A DNA stretch of 64,000 bases, taken from positions 248,001 to 312,000 of the forward strand of contig NZ_JHVH01000003.1 of assembly GCF_000620045.1 (NCBI RefSeq), written 5' to 3'. This DNA is from Halomonas halodenitrificans DSM 735 (GTDB taxonomy: Bacteria > Pseudomonadota > Gammaproteobacteria > Pseudomonadales > Halomonadaceae). Below, piece by piece: positions 58,201-64,000 of this stretch (its first letter is position 1; each line of letters opens with the position of its first letter). The position numbers and the translations under genes were made by a program. A model generated the notes under the pieces. It saw nothing but the letters and a program-made list of their open reading frames with translations. It had not been told where the DNA came from and ran no database searches.

Positions 58201-59119
58201 CCCGCGCTATGCGCGCCTCGCCGAGTATGCCCAGGCCAGCTGCGAATACTGGGCCGGGCGCATCCCGCTGGCCTATGACCATCTCGACGAGATCAACCCG
58301 CTCGACGCCGAGATGATGATCGAGTGGCTGCCGTTCTCCGACCACCCCCAGGTCGCCGCCGCCTGCTTCCAGGGCTGGGCGCTCTGCCTGCGCGGCGACT
58401 ACCGCCGCGCCGAGGCCCAGGTGGAATCGGCCATTCGCCTCGCCGAGCGCATCGCCCATCCGGGCAGCCTGGCCATGGCGCTGATGTATGCGGCCGCGCT
58501 CTATCGTCAGCTGGGCCACGTGCACCTGGCCGCCGACCGCGCCGAGCGCGCTCATCGGTTGACCGGTACGCCGGATCTGCATCTATGGCAGATGGCAGCG
58601 CGCTGCGTGCTCGGCTGGCAGCGTGCCGTCGCCGGCGACCGCGACGGCCTGAACCAGATCGATGCCATCCTCGAGGAGCTCACCGAGCTGACCGGCCGCG
58701 ATCACTATGCCCGGCCCTCGCTATGGTACGTGGACGCCTGCATCGCCCTGGGGGAGTTCGCCCAGGCCGAGGCGTATCTGGACCAGGCCCTGGTGCTCGC
58801 CCGGGAACGCTCCACGCTGTTCGTGCCGGAGCTCGCCGTGAAGCTGGCGCGCGTCAGGCACCGCCTCGGCCACCCGCGTGAGGAGATCATCGCCCTTATC
58901 GAGCTGGCCCTGACCGACGCCCGGGAGGACGGCAATCTGCACCTGCAGATCACCGCCCTGGAGGCCTGGCTGACGCTGATCGACCCCGCCGACGCCGTCG
59001 CCCGCCAGGAGTTCCGCCGGCTGCTCGCCGAGGTCAGCTACAGCGACGCTCCCATCCTCACCCGCTGGCACAGTCAACTCGACCGCACCCAGCCCCGTGC
59101 CGTGGATACCGCCTTGTAA
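55211..59119 (+). CDS. Giant BTAD/cyclase-like/STAND ATPase/TPR regulator
   Basis: A 1302-aa protein of several domains. Residues about 12-105 look like an OmpR/SARP winged helix (LTLFGHFSLSFGEDSLTQFSYDKVKALLVYLL), followed by a BTAD region to about 245. A segment at about 275-430 resembles a degenerate nucleotide-cyclase homology domain (GLNSGRVIYLPERRLVDPLGQVTQGSLDLMSAA). A STAND-type ATPase comes next, with Walker A GPSGMGKS (501-508) and Walker B LMIDDLQ (about 623-629). TPR-like helices run to the end. The DNA target and signal are unknown. It stands between miaE and ugd on the same strand. Confidence 0.75.
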   Translation: MRDASDAAETPTSVRLTLFGHFSLSFGEDSLTQFSYDKVKALLVYLLLHHQPVSRATLAELLWPDQGLSSGRTNLRHALHCLRQSLGEHADEVLVVSRQTIAFQLPGHWSLDLHDIQQLLEGERDLSVLDGLLEHYQGDLVEELQVTHCPDYQRWLVQMRNDWRQRVIRFAEAAIERHENVPDALLESLVYRFSGYGPFHERLVRQLAEQGQQAAAHEQYNAYLQLLALSGQQPEADFLQLARYWSDVQPDTAGAGTLGFSRTFAADSSPLREDEIEQRQLSVMAIRLRLKADLSDRSSSRDCLMLHFELMRWLEEQCHHLGGFWLPGATGGLGLACFGTHGPAHQLAELVALYEHCRRMLPEELARHWAEEGEPPRVEFAAGLNSGRVIYLPERRLVDPLGQVTQGSLDLMSAAEGSELVISQDASQHMPPALDLQPRLSSRLVASDGRVRLRALVLGADEGGREALPPSLVGRETQLRTLRDALARAGIGLRQSVLVRGPSGMGKSALLVGFRQLEQTRDAAICWQPTTRLSVQEPYGAARKLLRWHLGHAPDAESLAELCRQLALPELDEARRELLETALGAREAQAVAELTQSGEAVELVVSLMQRLIVQIATERTLVLMIDDLQWLDEPSLKVLTGLQARLPINCGFMLVASHHGREGLPAKLHWDQQISLGKLDAMQASRLLTQLARRYRMHISPRLRGQIIERCDGVPLYLQEIVRRVDMDRREGRSVQLDELPHGLLGLLAGRIDQLDSDREVAHIAAVLGRRFRYDFLAECSEFDGPRLTQALEQMRRLEIIEPAEGDEAGREFQFTHQLLQEAAYLSCPRDVRTAIHRQVVELIEERFPMWISRHPGDFATHLRRSGHYARGARYYELAAREALKVSANRTALKMADLGLASLRQAVGQTERQISLLTVRGQAAFALEGHGSPTAHESFVRGRKLIKALAEEGESVDLEQAFLVKWGLWVGCSQRHAHADAFRLAANLADLARQLDDPRYARLAEYAQASCEYWAGRIPLAYDHLDEINPLDAEMMIEWLPFSDHPQVAAACFQGWALCLRGDYRRAEAQVESAIRLAERIAHPGSLAMALMYAAALYRQLGHVHLAADRAERAHRLTGTPDLHLWQMAARCVLGWQRAVAGDRDGLNQIDAILEELTELTGRDHYARPSLWYVDACIALGEFAQAEAYLDQALVLARERSTLFVPELAVKLARVRHRLGHPREEIIALIELALTDAREDGNLHLQITALEAWLTLIDPADAVARQEFRRLLAEVSYSDAPILTRWHSQLDRTQPRAVDTAL

Positions 59120-59131
59120 GAAGCTCCTGAT

Positions 59132-59165
59132 GGGGTCAGACCCCGGGGGTTGGGGGTCTGACCCC
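59132..59165. repeat. GGGGTCAGACCCC/GGGGTCTGACCCC inverted pair
   Basis: Copies at 59132-59144 and 59153-59165, 21 bp apart and inverted, between the giant regulator gene and ugd. They could form a strong hairpin and may end the upstream transcript. Confidence 0.88.
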
Positions 59166-59203
59166 TCTACCGGCCCCACTACCGAACACTGAAAGGAATC
59201 ACC

Positions 59204-60370
59204 ATGAAGATCGCCATCGCCGGTACCGGCTACGTCGGCCTCTCCAACGCCATGCTGCTGGCCCAGCGCAACGAGGTGGTCGCGCTGGATGTGATCCCGG
59301 AGAAAGTCGAGGCGCTCAATGCGGGTATCTCGCCCATCGAGGACGGTGAGATCAGCGAGTTTCTCGCCAACCGGGCCTTGTCGTTCACGGCGACCCTGGA
59401 TAAGGATGCCGCCTATCGGGAGGCGGACGTCGTGGTGATCGCCACACCCACCGACTATGACCCGGTAACCAACCACTTCGATACCTCGAGCGTCGAGGCG
59501 GTGATCCAGGATGTCATGGCGATCAATCCCGCGGCGATGATGGTGATCAAGTCGACGGTGCCGGTGGGCTTTACCGCCGAGGCGTGCCGGCGCTTCGGTA
59601 CCGAGAACCTGCTCTTCTCGCCGGAATTCCTGCGCGAGGGCAGGGCGCTTTACGATAACCTGCATCCTTCGCGGATCATCGTGGGGGAGCGCTCGCCCCG
59701 CGCGGAGGCCTTCGCCGGGCTGCTCACCCAGGGGGCTGTGAAGGGCAATATCCCGGTGCTCTTCACCAACAGCACCGAAGCCGAGGCGATCAAGCTCTTC
59801 GCCAACACCTATCTCGCCATGCGGGTGGCCTACTTCAACGAGCTGGATACCTATGCCGAGACCCATGGGCTGGATACTCGCCAGATCATTGAAGGAGTGG
59901 GGCTCGACCCGCGCATCGGCAGCCACTACAACAACCCCAGTTTCGGCTACGGCGGTTACTGCTTACCCAAGGATACCAAGCAGCTGCTGGCCAACTATGC
60001 CGACGTGCCCAGCAACATGATCCAGGCGGTGGTGGATGCCAACCACACCCGCAAGGACTTTGTCGCCGAGCAGGTGCTGGCGCGCAAACCAGGCGTGGTA
60101 GGGGTCTACCGCTTGATCATGAAGTCCGGCTCCGACAACTTCCGCGCCAGCGCCATGCAGGGCGTGATGAAGCGGATCAAGGCCAAGGGCATCGAGGTGA
60201 TCGTCTACGAGCCCGTGCTGGAAGAAGAAACCTTCTACGGCTCCCGGGTGCTGCGCGACTTCGAGGTCTTCAAGGCAGAGGCCGACGTGATCCTTTCCAA
60301 CCGCATGGCCGGGGAGCTCGCCGACGTGGCCGAGAAGGTCTATACGCGGGACCTGTTTGGCAGTGACTGA
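59204..60370 (+). CDS. ugd: UDP-glucose 6-dehydrogenase
   Basis: A 388-aa enzyme that oxidises UDP-glucose to UDP-glucuronate for polysaccharide synthesis. It has [19 protein letters not shown] (NAD fold), [25 protein letters not shown] and [15 protein letters not shown] with the catalytic cysteine. A good RBS (AAAGGAAT) precedes it. The ops element and Wzz-like gene follow on the same strand. Confidence 0.94.
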   Translation: MKIAIAGTGYVGLSNAMLLAQRNEVVALDVIPEKVEALNAGISPIEDGEISEFLANRALSFTATLDKDAAYREADVVVIATPTDYDPVTNHFDTSSVEAVIQDVMAINPAAMMVIKSTVPVGFTAEACRRFGTENLLFSPEFLREGRALYDNLHPSRIIVGERSPRAEAFAGLLTQGAVKGNIPVLFTNSTEAEAIKLFANTYLAMRVAYFNELDTYAETHGLDTRQIIEGVGLDPRIGSHYNNPSFGYGGYCLPKDTKQLLANYADVPSNMIQAVVDANHTRKDFVAEQVLARKPGVVGVYRLIMKSGSDNFRASAMQGVMKRIKAKGIEVIVYEPVLEEETFYGSRVLRDFEVFKAEADVILSNRMAGELADVAEKVYTRDLFGSD

Positions 60371-60578
60371 GACCAAAATGCTGCCGCTGCGCCAAAAAGA
60401 GCCCCAGCGGATCGATCAGCACGTTTCCAACCATGGTTCGGCATGGAGCATTTTCGCAGCATACCGTAGAATAGTGTGCCTTGACACAACGGTAGCAGAG
60501 CTGGGGCGCCGAAACGCCCTTCTAGTCTCGCTACCTACGCCGCCACAGGGTATGGGATCCCGCCCGGAGCAATCCCCG

Positions 60579-60590
60579 GGCGGTAGCGTG
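60579..60590 (+). promoter_or_regulatory. ops element, RfaH recruitment site
   Basis: GGCGGTAGCGTG is identical to the E. coli ops 12-mer. It lies 37 nt upstream of the Wzz-like start codon, in the gap after ugd, as expected in the leader of an exopolysaccharide or O-antigen operon. The rfaH gene is at 15766-16299. Confidence 0.85.
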
Positions 60591-60626
60591 CCCGCATCCT
60601 TTACGTAATTAGAAGCACCAATATCC

Positions 60627-61409
60627 ATGAACAAACACGATGTTTCCCAGCAGTCAGCCAACTACCGCTACCCAGCCGATGATGAAATCTCTTTGGTTGA
60701 TCTAGCCAAGATCCTTATCAAGCGCTGGAAGATGATGGTGGCAACATTTTTCGTCGTGGTGCTGGTCGCCCTGGCGTATGCGTTGATGATGGAGCGCAGC
60801 TATGGGTATGTGTCGATCTACCAGGTTGCGGAACAGACATCTGGTGCGCTCGAGCCACCGGAAACGGTGGTGGCCACGGTCAACAACCTTTATTTGGGGC
60901 CGGTGACGCGTCAAGTGCTCTCTGCTGAGGAACTTGAGCGTCTGCCATTTGATGTTTCGGTGTCCAACCCGAGCGATACGCTGCTGGTCCGCCTCAGCTC
61001 CAAGTCCTCTGAGGAACATGAGGCGCTGGTTGAAGCCATGCACACGACTTTGCTGGAGCGGATAAAAGCCGGTCAGCAGTCTCAACTCAACCGGCGTCGC
61101 GACGATCTGGAGCGTCAGCTCGAGAGTGTCCAACGCCCTCTTGAGGCTGCCAAAGAGTCGTCCAGTGTAAATGCTGCCGACCTTGTTGCCACATACGCCA
61201 AGCTCGCGGGCGAGATTGAGGGGCGGATTGCTCAATTAAGGGATGGACAGGTAGCTCAGACCGCGGTACAGAGCCTGGAGCCCACAGGTACCGGGCGCAG
61301 ATTGATCATGGCACTGGCTATGGTGCTCGGGGGCATGCTGGCGGTGATGGGCGCGTTCTTCATGCAGTTTGCTGTTGCGGTGCGGGAAAGCCTCATTGAA
61401 GGGAGCTGA
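60627..61409 (+). CDS. Wzz-type chain-length determinant
   Basis: A 260-aa inner-membrane protein with N- and C-terminal helices (about 36-57 and 226-250) around a periplasmic coiled-coil domain (about 140-210). It has the Wzz start DEISLVDLAKILIKRWKMM. It sets polysaccharide chain length. Base composition is clearly more AT-rich than ugd. The expected C-terminal PxxP-type segment is weak (EPTGTGRRLIM). Its ops leader indicates RfaH control. Confidence 0.85.
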   Translation: MNKHDVSQQSANYRYPADDEISLVDLAKILIKRWKMMVATFFVVVLVALAYALMMERSYGYVSIYQVAEQTSGALEPPETVVATVNNLYLGPVTRQVLSAEELERLPFDVSVSNPSDTLLVRLSSKSSEEHEALVEAMHTTLLERIKAGQQSQLNRRRDDLERQLESVQRPLEAAKESSSVNAADLVATYAKLAGEIEGRIAQLRDGQVAQTAVQSLEPTGTGRRLIMALAMVLGGMLAVMGAFFMQFAVAVRESLIEGS

Positions 61410-61721
61410 GGTTAAGAATGTGGTATGCCTGAGGGGCTGCTGCTGATAACCTTGGCTTATCGCTAACGCACCCAATCAATCAGTCAATTGGCAGCCCGCA
61501 ACGGCAGCCCCGCATCGAGCCAAGCGGCCCTACCACCATCGGGACTGACCCCGGCGGCGGGCAAAAATGCCGATAGCCTGCATCAACATAGCCAAGCCAA
61601 CACAGCCGGGGTCTGTCCCGAGCGGGCCAACAGCCCTGCCCCCTGGGGCTAGCCAAGGCCGCAGGGAGCCGTCAGACTCGAAGCACCCACGCGATCCGAC
61701 AGTCGTCTGAAGGAATCCACC
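61410..61721. other. 312-bp gap with a hybrid inverted repeat
   Basis: No gene is recognised here. The stretch contains the inverted repeat at 61540-61620 and several GGCAGCCC/GCAGCCCGCAACGGCAGCCCC-like direct motifs (61490-61512). No convincing promoter was found for the downstream ATPase gene, which has a good RBS (GAAGGAAT). Confidence 0.5.
61540..61620. repeat. Inverted repeat mixing the two element types
   Basis: CGGGACTGACCCCGGC (61540-61555) and GCCGGGGTCTGTCCCG (61605-61620) are inverted copies with one mismatch around 49 bp. The core GGGGTCTGTCCC has one arm from each of the two 13-bp variants found elsewhere. It resembles a small non-autonomous element. Confidence 0.7.
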
Positions 61722-63161
61722 ATGGCCATGCATCAACGCTGGACCCTGCATGTCGAGCAGTTCGCCAGGTTCCAGCATGCCGATATCGAGCTGCGCCCGC
61801 TGACGCTCTTCGTCGGGGAGAACAACAGCGGCAAGAGCTATATGGCTACGCTGCTATGGGGCCTGCTGGCGCTGGGGCGAACGGTCTTCCCGACCGGGGC
61901 GCCCACCACCAAGGCCTACAGGGTCTGCCAGAGTCGGCTGATGTCGTCGATGGAAGCTGCGGTACAGAAACTGCACCAAGGCAGCCGTCAGCCTGAGGTG
62001 GCACTGACCAAGGAAGATCAGCAGTGCTTTATTGACTGGTTCAACGAACTGCTGCAACAGAGTCGCAACAAGCTGGCCGCTCGGCTGTTCGGCGATAAGG
62101 CCATCACCATCGGCCGCCTGAGCCTTGATAACTACCAGCGTCACAAACCGCTACGCATCAAGCTGGAAACCAGCAGCACCCCGGCACGCATGAGCGCTCG
62201 CGCCGAGCATAGTGTGCGCCTGCCTCTTCTCGAAGAGGGCAACCTGCTCAAGGGACCGGATCGGTATCGCGCGGTATGCTTGATCACCTGGAAGCTGGTG
62301 GCCGGCGACATCAGCGTCCCCCTGTTCGGTCCACGCAGTGCGACGCGTCGCAGCGATGGCGAACCACTCTTCCTGCCCGCCTCGCGCACGGGCTTCATGC
62401 TGGCCTATCGCTCCCTGGTGGGGGATGCCTTCAGTCTTTTTGATGCCGGTCTTGGCGATGATGAAGAGGCCAGCGCCAGCGAGTTCACGCTGCCGGTGGT
62501 GCGCTTTCTGCAGGCACTCGCCGAGCCGGGCAAGAAGCAGGGTGCCAGGTATACGTCGTTGGCGCAGTGGCTCGAGCATGAGCTGCTCAAGGGCCAGGTG
62601 GAGCAGACGACAGGAGGGCCGCTGCCCAGCTATCACTATCTGCCGGAAGGCGCCGGCAACCGGCGCCTGCCCATGTACCTCACCTCGTCGCTGGTCGCCG
62701 AGCTGACGCCTATCGTGCACTTCCTCAAGCACAAGCCTGGCTACCGCTCCATCGTTATCGAGGAACCCGAGGCCCACCTGCACCCCAAGGCGCAGCGCCT
62801 CATGGCCCGAGCCATTGTCAGGCTGGTGAATGCCGGCTTGCCTGTCATCGCGACCACCCACGGGGATACGCTCTTCCAGCAGCTCAATAATCTCGCCACG
62901 CTGCACACCCACCCGCAGCAGGCGGCTCTGATGCACGAGCTCGGTTATGTGAATGACGAACTGCTGGCGCCTGATCACGTCGTGGCCTACCAGTTCCGGC
63001 GTGAGGCAACGGCCACTCGGGTGGTCCCCCTGGAGCAGACGGCGCTGGGGATCGCTGTTCCCACGTTCAACGAGCCATTGGCCGAACTATGGGACGAGGT
63101 CATGCGGCTGCAGGATGCAGAAGACGACGAGCAGGAGGCGCCAGCACATGGAAGTGCTTGA
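61722..63161 (+). CDS. OLD-like AAA/ABC-class ATPase without Toprim domain
   Basis: A 479-aa ATPase. Walker A is FVGENNSGKSY (G32-S39). A long helical insert follows, then Walker B SIVIEEPEAHLHPKAQ (I344 onward) and a switch histidine in ATTHGD (H380). This is the arrangement of OLD, RecF and related anti-phage ATPases, but no Toprim nuclease follows; the protein ends soon after. The next gene overlaps it by 14 nt and encodes a PD-(D/E)XK-like protein. The function is not known. It sits in an AT-richer patch beside the polysaccharide locus. Confidence 0.82.
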   Translation: MAMHQRWTLHVEQFARFQHADIELRPLTLFVGENNSGKSYMATLLWGLLALGRTVFPTGAPTTKAYRVCQSRLMSSMEAAVQKLHQGSRQPEVALTKEDQQCFIDWFNELLQQSRNKLAARLFGDKAITIGRLSLDNYQRHKPLRIKLETSSTPARMSARAEHSVRLPLLEEGNLLKGPDRYRAVCLITWKLVAGDISVPLFGPRSATRRSDGEPLFLPASRTGFMLAYRSLVGDAFSLFDAGLGDDEEASASEFTLPVVRFLQALAEPGKKQGARYTSLAQWLEHELLKGQVEQTTGGPLPSYHYLPEGAGNRRLPMYLTSSLVAELTPIVHFLKHKPGYRSIVIEEPEAHLHPKAQRLMARAIVRLVNAGLPVIATTHGDTLFQQLNNLATLHTHPQQAALMHELGYVNDELLAPDHVVAYQFRREATATRVVPLEQTALGIAVPTFNEPLAELWDEVMRLQDAEDDEQEAPAHGSA

Positions 63162-63729
63162 ACAGCGGCTTGCCTGGATCGAGCCTGATCACTTCGAACG
63201 AGGCCGTGCCGTCAGCATTATCGAGCGAAAAAAGGGCGGTGAGGGCACAGCCACCTTTACCTCGCCAGACAATAATCAGCTCCTGCGCTTTAATCTGAGC
63301 GAGGAGAATCGTCTCCGACTCCTCAAGCAGCGAAAGGTCGCCGATGGCGTCCTGCTGGAGCTTGGAGAGGATGGACAACCGGTTCGACTCCACCTGGTGG
63401 AGCTCAAGGGGGGCGTCACCACCGGAAAGTGGTGCGAGATCAAGCAGCAGCTGCTTGGCGCGCTGCACAATGCTCATGCGCTGATGGGGCTGCTCGGCCT
63501 GCCCATGCCCGAAATCGTCGAGTGCCATACCTGCTATACGAGAGACCGCATCAGCCCCCAGGCGAGTGCGCAGCCGGCGCTGTTCAAGCCTGGTGTTGGA
63601 GTAAAGCTGCCCCATCGCCAAGGGCAGGATTGGCAGCAAGGTTATTGCGAACTTAGCCCGGAGTTTCCTAGATATCGGCATCACAGACATCGGCGTGATG
63701 AGCGGGGTGATGTGGAGGTGGCAATGTAA
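63148..63729 (+). CDS. Putative PD-(D/E)XK nuclease, partner of the ATPase
   Basis: A 193-aa protein. The segment KVADGVLLELGEDGQPVRLHLVELKGG gives D66, E85 and K87, the spacing of PD-(D/E)XK nucleases. EIKQQLLGAL (Q100/Q101) follows, like the RecB-type Q motif. A CHTCYTRD segment comes later, and the tail is basic (RYRHHRHRRDERGD). AGGAGG precedes the ATG, which lies 14 bases inside the ATPase gene. It was assigned by motif only; no named family is recognised. Confidence 0.65.
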   Translation: MEVLEQRLAWIEPDHFERGRAVSIIERKKGGEGTATFTSPDNNQLLRFNLSEENRLRLLKQRKVADGVLLELGEDGQPVRLHLVELKGGVTTGKWCEIKQQLLGALHNAHALMGLLGLPMPEIVECHTCYTRDRISPQASAQPALFKPGVGVKLPHRQGQDWQQGYCELSPEFPRYRHHRHRRDERGDVEVAM

Positions 63730-63767
63730 AAAGCAGGGCCTCGCCTAAACTGGTCAAGTGAGCGTAC

Positions 63768-64000
63768 ATGCAGGATCTGCTAGTAAGTCTCAATAAATCG
63801 CCGCGATGGTTTATTAGGCCTCGTTTTGCATTGGCAAGCTGGGCGCCGTTATCAGCGGCTATTTTGTTGATGCTTCATCCTGCTATGAGCCTAATGACGA
63901 TTGTCATCGGTCTGGTGGCCACGGCGAGAATTTTTTCACGGCTCCCTAATGAAGCCGCTTGGATCAACGAGGGAAAGCGTAAGCTGGAAGCGTTGCAGTG
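63768..64000 (+). CDS. Membrane protein, 3' end outside the window
   Basis: An open frame from ATG 63768 runs off the window edge (77 codons). After a basic N-terminus (LNKSPRWFIRPRF) comes a hydrophobic region that could make two helices (ALASWAPLSAAILLMLHPAM, MTIVIGLVATARIF), then a polar stretch. The region is AT-rich compared with the rest. No strong RBS and no family are recognised. Confidence 0.45.
   Translation, partial: MQDLLVSLNKSPRWFIRPRFALASWAPLSAAILLMLHPAMSLMTIVIGLVATARIFSRLPNEAAWINEGKRKLEALQ

Noticed and set aside
60467..60486. Promoter candidates (TAGAAT at 60467, TTGACA at 60481) before the ops element
   Set aside because: Neither hexamer has a good partner at 16-18 bp. A promoter is expected in this region but cannot be fixed.
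61540..61620. Complete insertion sequence or MITE with target duplication
   Set aside because: The inverted arms are clear, but no target-site duplication or transposase could be seen, so it is listed only as a repeat.

Overview
The window looks like chromosomal DNA of a Halomonas-type gammaproteobacterium. It is GC-rich, genes are closely packed on both strands with frequent 1-14 nt overlaps, GTG/TTG starts occur, and the gene orders relA-mazG and lexA-psrA-nagZ-hpt match those of Pseudomonas and its relatives. No rRNA, tRNA, CRISPR array, insertion sequence or phage gene was recognised. The assignment to Halomonas is an inference from protein resemblance and synteny, not from a search.

Layout. 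1-5436: relA (5' end outside the window), mazG and ppc, joined by ATGA overlaps. 5.6-8.0 kb: an outer-membrane barrel protein, a small secreted protein and a LysR regulator. 8.1-17.1 kb: panE/topB, an AarF/UbiB-type kinase, a SEC-C protein, ampG, rfaH, a SlyD-like isomerase, and a 36-aa membrane protein behind an FNR-type promoter. 17.2-24.4 kb: a LysR/SDR divergent pair, a His-rich Tat-type protein with an HprK-like/PqqD-like fusion, proS and a CoA-transferase. 24.5-28.1 kb: a DUF3307/SatD pair with three phased operators, then a VWA/MoxR pair. 28.2-40.9 kb: phosphoesterase, AhpD-like protein, DUF3137 protein, ABC exporter, yejK, a three-gene sensory system, two membrane proteins and an ABC-2 transporter. 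41.1-48.3 kb: acnB, the SOS pair dinB/lexA, psrA, nagZ and hpt. 48.4-54.3 kb: acyl-CoA ligase, a LiuR-like regulator and valine-degradation genes (acyl-CoA dehydrogenase, HIBYL-CoA hydrolase, mmsB). 54.5-59.1 kb: miaE and a 1302-aa BTAD/STAND regulator. 59.2-64.0 kb: ugd, an ops element, a Wzz-like gene, then a more AT-rich stretch with an ATPase/putative nuclease pair and a truncated membrane-protein gene.

How the parts connect. RfaH (15.8 kb) has its recognition element, a 12/12 ops match, at 60.6 kb in the leader of the Wzz-like gene, so the window holds both the antiterminator and a likely target. LexA, PsrA, the LiuR-like regulator and the SatD protein each have a palindromic site at their own promoter. 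Many intergenic gaps carry copies of a 13-bp near-palindrome (GGGGACAGTCCCC or GGGGTCAGACCCC), often in tandem every 20-21 bp.

Best candidates for something undescribed: the ATPase + PD-(D/E)XK-like gene pair (61722-63729), the HprK/PqqD fusion with its His-rich Tat protein (19196-20820), the SatD operator array (25931-26006), and the FNR-controlled CcoM-like microprotein (17008-17118).
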